Assembly (NCBI GenBank): GCA_011317545.1
Contig: WUJK01000012.1
Location: forward strand, 1,501,001 to 1,565,000
Length of the DNA stretch: 64,000 nucleotides
DNA from: Coniella vitis
Taxonomy: Eukaryota > Ascomycota > Sordariomycetes > Diaporthales > Schizoparmaceae
Direction: 5' to 3'
Notes under the pieces: model-generated
The model's input: only the letters and a program-made list of their open reading frames with translations
Told to the model about the DNA's origin: nothing
The model's database searches: none
Shown: piece by piece, positions 12,354 through 23,131 of the stretch
Layout: the number at the start of each line of letters is the position of its first letter
How positions within the stretch are numbered: position 1 is the stretch's first letter
Translations under genes and position numbers: made by a program

Positions 12354-14681
12354 ATGTCTCTGAAGAACGACCTCTTGGAGGATTTCCCGCAAGGGATTAT
12401 TACTCTTACCGACCTTGACTTTGCGGACTTTGATTTTGACAGCCTCAATGGCGAAAACGATACCGTCTTATATGAGCTCCTAGAAGCTTTTCGGCCGACT
12501 GACGTGCCTTTTCCGCCGGAATTCGCGTCCACTGCTGATCAGCCTTTGACTGCAAGTACCCCGTCCCAGGCCAAAGACGCTGTAACTGCTGGCCAGTCTC
12601 CGAGTGTTACTACCTCACCACAGTTCGAATCAACTGAAGCACCTTCTCCACAACCTGAGATCGCTACGAGTACTGAGCAGTCCTCAAGCGCAAATTCTCC
12701 GCAACAAGCCATTACCTCTGCAAATACGACAAGCGGTTCTCCGCGTGCTGAAGCTAGCCATACGAGTGAGCCGCTCACTACCGAACGCATCGAGACAGGA
12801 GACTCTATCCAGGACCTCGTCTGGGATTCCGCTTGGCTAGATGAGTGCACTGACTTTTTGGCAGAAGATCCATCCGATCAACCGGACAAGCAGGCTCCTG
12901 ATAGTCTGCCCAGCGTAGAGGTCGCAGTCGCTGAAAGTGTTTCCGTATCTCCAGCTTTACCGAATCTAGCGGATGGCGCCGAGCAGCAACTGGTTGACTT
13001 GACCACTGGAAGTGCTTATACGCCTCCGATATTGCCAAGCCCGGTAGTTGACGCTGTGCAGCAGCAGTCACGCACCACGAACACGACCTCAACGCACCGC
13101 AAAGCATCGCAAGCAGTTGCACTGCCTCCAATTCCAGTCGCTGATCCTGCGCCCTCAGCTCACCCGATTCCTGTTTCTTTGAGCCCACCTCTTGCTTTGG
13201 TCTCACCGAAGATGCCTGTGCCGATGATGCTGAGCCGTCCGCCGTTGCCTCCTGCCATTGCACAGTTTGTTGTTCGGCAACCGCGACGTCACGGCATTGT
13301 TCCCGACAAGCAAGGGCTCCACGAGCCAACCGTCGCTGACGGATTCTACTACTCACTTGGCAATCTGCCGTGCTTGAGGTTGCCGCGTTCAAGAAAGGCC
13401 ATTTTTTACACCGGCCTTGAGTTTGAGCCTAGTCTACGCTTTACTTCGCGCGAATTTTACGAGTATATCAAATATGGGGCCCAGCTTCTGGGAGGTGGGC
13501 GACGACCTATCTTGCGGATCCAAATGCAGCCAGGGGGTCGCAATCACCGATACACACGTGGAGACAAGGCCCTCAAGTGTCGGTTTGCATCTTGCTCAGA
13601 CGGCAACGGGACTATCACAGAGGGCCAGGCGCGCGTGTGCGTTCAAGAGTTTGAAGACGAAAGAGGAGACTGGCTCGATCCATACCACAATGTCGGATAC
13701 GTCCACCTCTGCTGTCTTGAGCGGCGCATCGACATTATTGAACTCTTTCGCAATCCAGCCATTGATCTACGTCTCGAGCTCCGTCAATTCAACCATGAAC
13801 ACCACTCCACAGATTCCAAGCCGCGACGCAATAACCCTATGGCGTTGGACATGTCGGAGCAGCGGGTCCTTCATGCGTGGATTCGCGAAACTAGCCCAAA
13901 GTGGGATGCATATGTACTTGCTTATCCAAATCCACAGAATCGCCCGCGTCTCCCGTTGGAGAGAGACGAGAAACTGTGCTACCGCCTTGCAGAAGCCCGT
14001 GCGGATCGTTTGCGGGCAGAAAACAGCCACAGGAAGCGTAAAGTGGACGAGACTCTCAGCGACGACAAGGGCAAGGACGAAGATAAGGGCGAGCGGCCAC
14101 TTTCGCGGCCGCGCATAGGTTTATCTTCGTCTCCTCCTTCCATGTCTCTTGAGCCCTTCCCAAAGAGGCGTCTTGTAGCGGCCACCCGGCCACGCGTGCG
14201 TTCCCAGACATATTCGCCGCCTACGGAGGAAATTCGACGGGCTGTACCTCCCAGCCTCGCTGACCCTGCCGGCGCTGCCAATGGCGGCGCACCACTTCAG
14301 GTCGTCTATGTGCCAGTAGGCGTCTACCCGGGGGATGCGCCGTACTTTGCTGCCTCCTCTTTCCCCAATGGGCAGCCGATGAACCAGGTTTTCTGGCTGG
14401 GTACCCTTCCTTCCGGGCAGCCTCTGACGGAATACGCGGTGACCCAGCAGAGACAAATGCAAATTGCCGCTGATCTTGGCAATTTCGGCGGCGGGCTGGG
14501 CGGCGGCGGGCATGGGCATGGCCTTGTGCAGCCTGCATCCATGCAGACCATTAACCCGTTTTCCTGGCCCGCTCCTGGCAACGTGGTCCTTCCCAACCAC
14601 AATGGCCAGAACAAGCACAATAAGGCCTTTGGGAACGCACAGTTTCCAGTTCCCGATGCAGGCCAGTGGTTTGGAAACTGA
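12354..14681 (+). CDS. conserved-looking protein of unknown function with Cys/His core
   Basis: Single exon, 775 aa. The start is the ATG at 12354, with A at -3; the frame runs open a little further upstream only through a GTG. The N-terminus is acidic (LTDLDFADFDFDSLNGEND), resembling an activation-type segment, followed by about 280 residues of Ser/Thr/Pro-rich sequence. A compact core (about 315-540) includes LRFTSREFYEYIKY and then a Cys/His-rich part: CRFASC, a single Cys, then DPYHNVGYVHLCCLE, which could bind metal. Basic, probably nuclear-localising segments (HRKRK, KRRLVAATRPRVR) and a Gly-rich tail follow. The core resembles uncharacterised proteins widespread in Pezizomycotina; no function is known to me. 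A nuclear regulatory role is inference only. Confidence 0.8.
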   Translation: MSLKNDLLEDFPQGIITLTDLDFADFDFDSLNGENDTVLYELLEAFRPTDVPFPPEFASTADQPLTASTPSQAKDAVTAGQSPSVTTSPQFESTEAPSPQPEIATSTEQSSSANSPQQAITSANTTSGSPRAEASHTSEPLTTERIETGDSIQDLVWDSAWLDECTDFLAEDPSDQPDKQAPDSLPSVEVAVAESVSVSPALPNLADGAEQQLVDLTTGSAYTPPILPSPVVDAVQQQSRTTNTTSTHRKASQAVALPPIPVADPAPSAHPIPVSLSPPLALVSPKMPVPMMLSRPPLPPAIAQFVVRQPRRHGIVPDKQGLHEPTVADGFYYSLGNLPCLRLPRSRKAIFYTGLEFEPSLRFTSREFYEYIKYGAQLLGGGRRPILRIQMQPGGRNHRYTRGDKALKCRFASCSDGNGTITEGQARVCVQEFEDERGDWLDPYHNVGYVHLCCLERRIDIIELFRNPAIDLRLELRQFNHEHHSTDSKPRRNNPMALDMSEQRVLHAWIRETSPKWDAYVLAYPNPQNRPRLPLERDEKLCYRLAEARADRLRAENSHRKRKVDETLSDDKGKDEDKGERPLSRPRIGLSSSPPSMSLEPFPKRRLVAATRPRVRSQTYSPPTEEIRRAVPPSLADPAGAANGGAPLQVVYVPVGVYPGDAPYFAASSFPNGQPMNQVFWLGTLPSGQPLTEYAVTQQRQMQIAADLGNFGGGLGGGGHGHGLVQPASMQTINPFSWPAPGNVVLPNHNGQNKHNKAFGNAQFPVPDAGQWFGN

Positions 14682-17536
14682 TGCGATACAATGGAAGCGA
14701 GGGTGTTAGATGAGCAGGTGGGTATTAAACACGGTAATTAGTTAGATTAAAATGAACTGCTTCGGTTATGGGCGGGCGGCAATACACTACTACTCCCTGG
14801 AGCAGAATCTTGAGGCTATCCAGGTATTTGTGCCTGTGTTGTAAGGCAAGCCATGTGGCGTTCAGGATGCCCTTATGGCTCTCGTTTTGACACTCAAGAA
14901 GTTCCTATACTTTTGCCTGTATGCAATATCAAGTGCCCACCCTTCTGTCAGTACGGCTTCACCAACCCAGGCGCCTCTTTGAACTGACCAACCCTGCCGG
15001 CCAAGACCAAAAGTAAGAATTTATTCAGAGCTATTTATTGATTTGATTGTATCTAGCGTACGGACACGCCGTCTCACTCATCTCGCACACACGGGTGGCA
15101 CAGTAGAGAGAAGAAAATGATGGTTGGCAACGGGGAGAACCGATGGTGATGCGCTTGCTGCTTTGTCTGCGTTCATGCACGTCAGAAGGGCCCGTACGAT
15201 GGTACATGGACAAGCAGCAGCCCCAGATACTTGATGGCTTTGCTGATGGCCATGCCTTGTCTTGCTGACCTCGGGATCAAAGACACGCCTGGACGCCACC
15301 TGAGGCTGGGATGCGCCCAGCTTGTTGTAATGATGGAGTACCAGACGTGCCAAAGTACATAAAAGGAATAACAATAGCAAAAGTATTAGCAGGGGGGTGC
15401 TGCTGACTGACAGTTACATTTTCCTTTTTTGTCCGTTTTGCTAGCCTTGGGTCTTTGTTCGTCTCGGTGTCATTGTTGTCCATGTCCGCGCCTTGTTTCG
15501 AGGGTGGCCCATACTTTGCTGACCATACCACTACTAAAGGGTTCAGACAGCACAGCCAGAAGCAAGCACTTACTGGATTAGCATCACGGAGTATGCCGTA
15601 AGTAGTCACCTTCGGTTACCAATTGGAGTGGTACGGTGGAGTGCAGTGCCTGGCAGCGCCCTAATAAGCCTGAAGGTTTGGGCCGGGGGTGATAAGCGCA
15701 AAGGGCTGGCTAGCCAGTCTAGCTAGGGCCAGGCCTTGCAAGGCAAGTAGGGGAAATGCGCACGGGAGCCGTTCTGTTCTTTCTCCATTCGTACAAGCTG
15801 CAAAAATGGCAGCAACGATCTCATCTCACCTTCCATCGGCGCTGCCAAGACTGGGATGCGCAAGCTTGCTTTTACACACGGACGTTTTCTTAATTTGACG
15901 TCCATCCGGTCATGTTGCTGCGCTTCTGTAATATTTTTTTTCCTTCCCTGTCTGAGCCCCTTCGTCCCTTGCGCTCCCGTTAGAGCCCAAGCGACCTCGC
16001 GCCCACTCCGACGCCTTGTCCCCTATCCCGCATCCCGCAGTCTGCATCCCGCATGCGGCACGTCACTGCTGTTTTTGCTTGGCTTTCTCAACCGGGGCGG
16101 CCGAGGGTAACCAAGGACCCAGCAGAGCCCGTCTGAGCAGCGTCAGCAACTGCGACTTGCGGCTGCGGCTGCGACTGCGACTGCGACAGCAATCATCCAC
16201 CCATATACATCTACGCACTCTGAACGGATACATGCACCAGCGGCGGCCAGGGTCTGCGCACCTTGATTTCATTGCTCTTTGTGCTTGGCAGCCACAGGCG
16301 CCGCAGGCCAGGCCTGGTGCCATCACTCCCTTCTCGAGGCCAGCAGCAACAAGGCCGCTGGTCAGGCCGCAAGTGCCAAAGGACGCCATAAGATAAAACC
16401 GGCGCCATCCATTTCCCCAGCCATGTGTGGGTTGGTATGCCCCGCCTGGTGAGCATGAAAAGAAGTCTTCGACGATCGTGCTATCCGCAGTCTCCCAGCA
16501 ACGGGCATCATCTCACCGCAGCCATGCAGTACCCAGTGAAGCGTTACTTGCAGAAATCGAGCGCCGCCTAACAGAAAGTCCTTCAACAAGTCTTGCTCTC
16601 CTGGCGATTTCCATACTCTGAGCGCCCGACCTCGAAATACCAAGTCGTCCCTCGTGTAACCGCCTCGCCCTGTGCAGCCACCTTACCGTTTTGCTCTTCC
16701 TTCCTCCCACTCTACTGCGGGTTTCACCTGGCCGTGTCCGTTGAAAGGAGCCAGGTGTGCCCTACCTGAATAGGGCAGAGGGTGTGTCCCAAAACGCGCG
16801 CGGGTGAGAGAAAGGTTACCTGAGCCGAGAGGGCGGCATCATCAGCGCTAGCCCTCACCCACACTCCTCGCCCTGCCATACGCTGGGTGGCAGAAAGGGA
16901 GGAGTCGTGTCCGGTGCTTCTGCTACTGTGTGATACCTGAGTTTGTCAATACAAACTCGGCCACATCTCTCTGCTTTGAATCCTGTCACCTTCACTTCAC
17001 ATATTTCCTCCGACGTCAACCAATTCAGATACATGCACTCTTCTATACGCACAGATTCACCAAGGAGCACCGCCTGTGTTTATGAGCACATTCGACACTC
17101 GAGCGCGCGACTGATCAGACAAATCCCCGTCTATCTACCAAGACCAAGAACGAGAGCTTGTTCCATTGAGTATTGACGGCAATTCCTAAAGTAAAATAAC
17201 GACAGGCTTGGAAAAAAGAAGAAAAAAACACACACTCTCTCTCTCTCACACACACACACTCTCACACACAAGACTCTAGTCCAACAGCCATTCTCCGTCA
17301 AATAGCCTAGTAGTGCTCTCATCCAATTGCTGCTGTTCTCCGACTTGGAATCTGCAAGGCGCGCATATCAGCCTTACTCCTTATTCATTCACCACAATTA
17401 ACCCGACGACGTATTACGTATGGCCTCGCACATGCGCTTGTCAATCGGAAGGTATAAAGAACCAGTGCATCCTTCCATACCACCACAACTTATCCTCTCC
17501 CCATCCGACCACACGACGCCGCGATCGATACCTGTG
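14682..17536. other. 2.9-kb intergenic region upstream of the phosphodiesterase
   Basis: No supported gene. There are scattered short frames on both strands, a run of GACTGC-type hexamers near 16170-16190, and a mixed (CA)n/(CT)n tract at about 17226-17272. The right end is the PDE promoter and leader. Confidence 0.45.
17226..17272. repeat. CA/CT dinucleotide tract
   Basis: Alternating blocks of CA and CT repeats about 265 nt upstream of the phosphodiesterase start codon, probably within its promoter or leader. Confidence 0.8.
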
Positions 17537-20090
17537 ATGGCGGACGAAGAGACAAGACCAGCAAAGGCTGGTGACACCTCAACGCCGGGCCCAGCATATG
17601 TCACTACGTCAGCAATAGCTTCCAGAAGCGCTTCGGCATCTGCACCTGGGCCCGAACCCGCTGCGTTGCAGGTTATAATATTGGTGAGTTATTAGTCTCT
17701 CTTCCGTGTCTCGCTGCTCTTTTTTTCTCTTCTTCCTTTTCCTTCCTTCTTTTCCTTTTTTGTTGGTTTACACTTCGCAATCTGTCTCTACCACTATATT
17801 TGCCACAATGCATCACCGTGACTCAGAGCTTACTCTCCACATGGAGAATTTGGTATGGAAGATGAAGCGGGCTGTTCAGGAGGGTCAAGGCGTACCAGTG
17901 TGATAAAGGTTACATTCATTCTCTGTTGGTAGAGATGCTATGATTCGGCCTCTTAAGAAGTCTCTCTGGAACCCGATCGACCCATTGTTATGAAATTGCT
18001 CACCTACACTTCATTTTTCGATTGATCAAGAACCTGGGTGGGATCATCATCGTGTGGACATGTCATTACGTCCTTGAAAGTCACAATACATACTTGTATT
18101 TGTGCTTGAGATTTGTGGTTGTTGAAAAATTTGCACAGCTCACCACTTGACATGGGACAATCAGAACTGGATCCCTTACTTCGAGGTGTTGATTGGAATC
18201 GGGGAACAGCTTCAAAGGAATGTATTCTCAACTTCAACGTGTACTCGAAGTCTGAGAGTTCTGTCTCGCTTCAAGTGAGGTGTTGCATAGAGACGCCGGA
18301 AACTTTTCAAATTCCCTGTCGTTGCCTCGCCTCACAAGCCGTTGAAGTTTGGTGCACAAGGATTTGCACTTGCTAACATATGCGTTACGCCATAGGGCTC
18401 GCAAGGCGGACCGCTAGAGACAAATTGCACGGCGTTTCTTGTACGCTCACTTGCAACAGGGTGGAGAAAGGGGTCTCTGATGGCTGTTGATGCCGGCGTA
18501 CACTTGGGTGCCATAACACGAATACTTGAAAAGACACAACCACCGAACCTCGGCCAAACCGAAGACCTAGCATTGCCATATGTACTGCAATCCGGGCCTT
18601 TTGCCGGGCTCAAGGTTCACTCAGCATCAGCCAAGACCAACGCAGCCAGAATACAAGGTGATTTGATCGATACGTATCTCGTCACGCACCCTCACCTCGA
18701 CCACATCTCTGGGTTTGTCATCAATACAGCAGGACTTGCGGGGCCTCGGCGCAAAAAGCTGGCTGGCCTTCCTACAACGATACAAGCTCTCAAGACACAT
18801 ATCTTCAACAATGTCATTTGGCCCAACTTATCAGACGAAGACCACGGCGCTGGCCTATTTACTTACATGAGACTCAACGAAGGCGGATTTCCAGGAATGG
18901 GCAATGTTGATGGCTATCTCGAGTTTAATGAGGGTCTTGCGGTCAAGACATGGAGCGTGAGCCATGGTCACTTAGTAGACCGACAGCAGCATCGTGGCAG
19001 CGTTCCTAGCACACGTTTTGGTAGCTTGGATGGTCTGTCTGGGCCCATGGCTTTTAATACGGGGATGCTGAGTCCAAGGTCAGTGGTTCACACCAACGTG
19101 AATCCGAGCTTGACGAGTTATTTTCAACAGCACCAAGTGAATGTCGCCCACGAGCGTGCACAGTCTATCATGCCGCTTCCTGGGTCCGGAGGCCTACCAG
19201 GGCCACGGGCACCAAGCGGTATGAATCCCAATGGTAATCCTAATACTACCACGGAGGTACCATACGTATACGACAGCAGCTCATACTTTATCCGCGATGT
19301 CGAGACAGGGGTTGAAGTTTTAATTTTTGGAGACGTGGAGAGTGACAGTGTCTCCATGCATCCGCGCAATCTGCACATTTGGCAGGAAGCCGCACCCAAG
19401 ATTGCCGAGGGCAAACTCAAGGCAATCCTCATCGAGTGCAGTTACGATGACAGCCGGCCTGTGGACAGGCTCTTTGGCCATTTGACACCGTCCTTCCTGA
19501 TTGAGGAAATGACGGTTCTGGCGAATGAGGTCAAGGAACATAGGACACGACAGGCTATTGCCCGCGAAGAAGCACGCCGTTCTGCAACCAAGCGCAAACG
19601 TGATGGCGGTAATGAATTGACCATTGCGGGACGTAGGAGAGCGACACGAGCGCTCACGCGCGACTGGGCCAGCACGGGACCCGGTGAGGAGTCTGTCAGC
19701 CCCAGATCGATCAAAGCACAATGGTTGGCGGGCTCCCAGGGGGAGGGCACTGGCGGACCTGAGTCTCCGCCCCCGGGCCAAACCAGCCTGGAGCCTGGGA
19801 AGCGGGCGTACGCGGGAGCGTGGCATCCCAGTGTTGGAGGGAATCCAACAGGTGCTGCAGCCGCGGAACAAACAACAGCAACAGTCACCGAACACGCAGC
19901 TGCCTCCGACGACGTGCCGCAGCTGACAGGCGTCAAGATTGTCATTATCCATATGAAGGATACGATGAATGACGATCAACCCGTGGGAGAAATCATTTAC
20001 GAGGAGCTGTTGGAGCATGAGACGTTCATGGAAACGCCACTGGGGTGCGAATGGATAATCTCGGAGGTGGGACAGAGTCTGATGCTGTGA
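17537..20090 (+). CDS. PDE1: low-affinity (class II) 3',5'-cyclic-nucleotide phosphodiesterase
   Basis: Hydrolyses cAMP to AMP and so dampens PKA signalling. Two exons, 17537-17683 and 18396-20090, give 613 aa. The junction rebuilds the family N-terminus (QVIIL joined to GSQGGPLETNCTAFLVRS), which supports both splice sites; a branch-like TGCTAAC lies 18-24 nt before the acceptor. The class II metal-binding signature THPHLDH is at about residues 146-152, in a metallo-beta-lactamase-like fold. The C-terminus (GVKIVIIHMKDT) is also typical. An insert of about 135 residues (about 420-556), rich in Arg, Ser, Pro and Gly, separates the core from the last strand and is probably disordered. The 712-nt intron is unusually long for a fungus. 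An in-frame ATG upstream (17420) exists, but 17537 gives the expected short N-terminus. Confidence 0.92.
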
Positions 20091-21041
20091 TTCTCGGTCT
20101 CTTTGTTGTTTTGTTCTCGTTGCAAACTAGCAAACAGTTTGCATTTTGACAGTGACTGTTTTTGAGTTTATTCGGTGGATCAGTAAGGAGCGCAGGCTTG
20201 TTTCCCCCCTTTGCTGTACGAATTCTTTCTGTTTTTTTCACTTCTTGTGTGCCGTGAGTTTTCACAGATTTGTGGACATAGGGTTGGTTTTCAGCCAAAA
20301 GCCCTTCTCCCTTTTCACCCCCTGACCGTCTGCCCTTGTTCTTTTCTATTGTCTGGTTTGTTTGTTTTGCGAACCACTTGCTATGCGCTTCGGCTTTCCT
20401 ACATATTTCCAAGGGGCTTGCTGGAATTTAGGTCAGGGGAAACGGCTTGCTATCCTTGTGTCCTGTTCCAGGACATGAGTTGTACTTTGCTATAGGAGTC
20501 AGGGAGTAGAGTGTTTTGGACGCCTTAGGAATGTATAGTATAGTAAGGGCAGATACCATTGGGCATCGAACAATTTGATTGATCATTATGAAGATTTGTA
20601 GAAGTTTACCAAGCATAAGTCATCGCTTATGCATGCTTGAGCGATATTGCCGAGCTTGTCCGGCCAGTCCGTTGGAGTATCCATATTCCGCAGGCACGCC
20701 TGAGCGGCCCTTAGCCGTCGCCGCGACACGGCGCAGGTGGTGGCGCCGCTATAATTAGTGGGCCCACGGGTCCGTGGCACTGGATAGGGCGCTGAATGAC
20801 TTCACAGACGTCACCATAGGGGAAGGGTGGGGGGCAGAGGGGCTCTGAGGGGTGGCACTGCACTGGATTAGCAGTAGATTAGTAGTACACATAGTAGAGG
20901 TACGTAGTAGTAGATAGGCTACCTCGGGTAGCAGGAGCAAATCGCGAACCGCAATGTGTGACTTCCTCGTCCCCCTCCACCAGTCAAGGTGCCCTTCGCT
21001 TCTCTTTTCATTCTCCCGCTCGAGATTCGCCTTCCGTCTTC
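20091..21041. other. intergenic region, PDE to flavin-reductase-like gene
   Basis: T-rich 3' flank of the PDE gene followed by a G+C-richer promoter region. No coding or RNA feature is supported. The frame of the downstream gene is open from 20958, but only through a GTG. Confidence 0.45.
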
Positions 21042-22198
21042 ATGCGCCTGCAGAATCTCTCGTTTAGCAGCACCATTGGCTCCTATCCACGCCTTCTGTG
21101 CAGCTCCCAATCCCCAGCAGCCTCATTCGCCGCCCTTGTTTCGCAACCGCGACGGATTTCAACGAGCACTCCCGCCAAGATGAAGGAAGCCGAGATCAAG
21201 CGCAACCCTCACCCAGACTTCAAGAAGGTGGAGGCCTCGCGGCCAGCCTGGGACCGCGCCGCCAGCTTCCAGTATACGCAGACAGCCGCACCATCGTGGC
21301 AGTTTGGCAGCGGCGCCAACGACCTGCCGGTGCCCTCGGACGCAAAGCACATCACCATTGACCCTTATGCCGAGGGTCGCGCCCCCGTCAACAACTACAA
21401 GCTGCTGATTAGTGCCATTGTGCCGCGGCCGATTGCCTTTGTGTCGACGCTGTCGCCCGCGGGGAAAGGGGACGGCAAGCAGACGACCAACCTCGCGCCC
21501 TTTTCCTACTTCCAGATGATCAACCACGACCCTCCGCTGTTCATCATTGGCTTTGCGAGCTCGCTGGAAAAGGCCGAGGCGGCCAAGCACACGCTGTACA
21601 ACCTGCACGAGACGGGCGAGTGCACCATCAACATGATCTCGGAGCAGTTCATCGAGGCCGCCAACAGCACGAGCATTAATGCGCCGTACGGAGTGAGCGA
21701 GTGGGCCGTCAGTGGACTCACGCCTGCCTATGACTGCGAGACGGTCAAGCCAGCCAGAGTCAAGGAGGCCGTCTTCTCTATCGAGGGCCGGTTGCACAGT
21801 ATCCAGGAGTTTGAAAGCCGGAGCAAGCCTGGCACCAACAGCGGAACCATGGCCATCGTAGAGGGAACGCGCTTCTGGGTTCGAGAGGACGCGATTAATG
21901 ATGACAGGAACATTATTGACCCTGCGGTAAGTCTCTTTCTTCTGTGTGCTGTTGTCTGACTGGATATGGTGGTCAAGGCTGGAGGTGATCAATTACGGGA
22001 TGCTTGACTGCCGTGTTCAAACTGACTTGTTTCACTCCCCAGCTTCTCCGACCAATCAGCAGATTAGGCGGCATTACTTATGGACGCACCATCGAGGGCA
22101 TCGAGCTGCCCCGCCCTGATTTCGAAAAGGACTTTGGCGGCCAAGAGGCGTATGAGAAGTTGGAGGGCGAGCGAAATGGTGTGGATGGCAAGATATGA
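21042..22198 (+). CDS. flavin reductase-like (DIM6/NTAB) FMN-binding domain protein, probably mitochondrial
   Basis: Two exons, 21042-21926 and 22043-22198 (116-nt intron, phase 0), about 346 aa. The start ATG at 21042 gives an Arg/Ser-rich, acid-free leader ending in RRISTSTPA, which looks like a mitochondrial presequence. A later ATG (MKEAEIKRN, about 21180) would give a cytosolic form. The flavin-reductase-like split-barrel is recognised from LLISAIVPRPIAFVST, TNLAPFSYFQMI, DPPLFIIGFAS and ETGECTIN. It continues across the splice site with LLRPISRLGGITYG, a common ending of this fungal family. It probably binds FMN; whether it serves as a reductase partner or a stand-alone enzyme is unknown. 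It lies upstream of a P450, but the family is not a usual P450 redox partner. Confidence 0.88.
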
Positions 22199-23131
22199 TT
22201 GGATTGGATATGATTTGATGATCCCAGTTCTCATTTTCTCGGCGTAAGCGTCACTCCGCCACTACACCTTGGGCTTGTGTTTTTTTTTTTTTTTCCCCAA
22301 GACTATACACACGATTATCTGCAAGTAGAGGATACAGGGAATAGACGCTACTTTTCCCTAGGTATTTACAATATATGATATTCGAAGATTTCAGCACGAT
22401 TTGTCCGTCATCTTCTCAGTCGACCGTCAGTCAGGTCCCTGGAAGGAATTTGCATTTGTTCCACTGAGCACTTCAGCAGAAACTTCCCTGTATGACATTT
22501 CTGCTGTCGTCATGTATTTCGTCCTTTCTTCTCTCTCACTCTCCCCGCCTCGGCTTCATTCGCTTGTATGCGGGGTTCGGTTCGAATCTACAGAATGCAT
22601 GGTGATCCATTCGAGAAGCGAGTTGGTGCTAATGCTGCAATCACACCCTAAGTCCTTGATCCTGACAGCCTCTAGTATTCCCGATGTGGTTCGTTGCAGC
22701 TGATCGACCAGATGGCGATACGTGTGCATTCCGGAGAGGGCTTGCGGACCATACGAATGTGTCAAGACTATGCGAGGATATCATGGTTTATATACGTATG
22801 CCCCAAAGCGACAAGTCGGTAGGCGGCGATAACCCCTCTTTATATCTCGTTTTCCTCACACTGCTGGGACTTGTTCAAGAAGTGTTTTATGCTTGAAGTC
22901 TTTTCTGGGCTGCCTTGGCTGAGAGAATCCCTAACCTTAGCCTTCATAAAGGGCGAATCCTCGACGCGTGCTCCCACAAGAGCCCCTCCTCCCCCCTCAT
23001 TGTTTCTTTCTTTTTTCGCTTTACTGTGTAGAGTTGTTAGTTGTTCTTTCTTGTACTCACCCATTCCTCTCCACCACGCAAATTTTCATTCTATACAACC
23101 TTAGCCCACCAGACACGCCGCTTCATTAACC
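22199..23131. other. intergenic region, flavin-reductase-like gene to P450
   Basis: Contains a T14 run near 22280 in the 3' flank and a C/T-rich leader immediately before the P450 start. A GGTTCGAATC string at about 22579 resembles a tRNA B box, but no tRNA can be folded around it. Confidence 0.45.

Noticed and set aside
20958..21041. Upstream extension of the flavin-reductase-like protein
   Set aside because: It begins with GTG; the ATG at 21042 starts a plausible mitochondrial presequence.
22573..22590. tRNA-like B box (GGTTCGAATC)
   Set aside because: No matching A box, acceptor stem or anticodon arm can be built around it.
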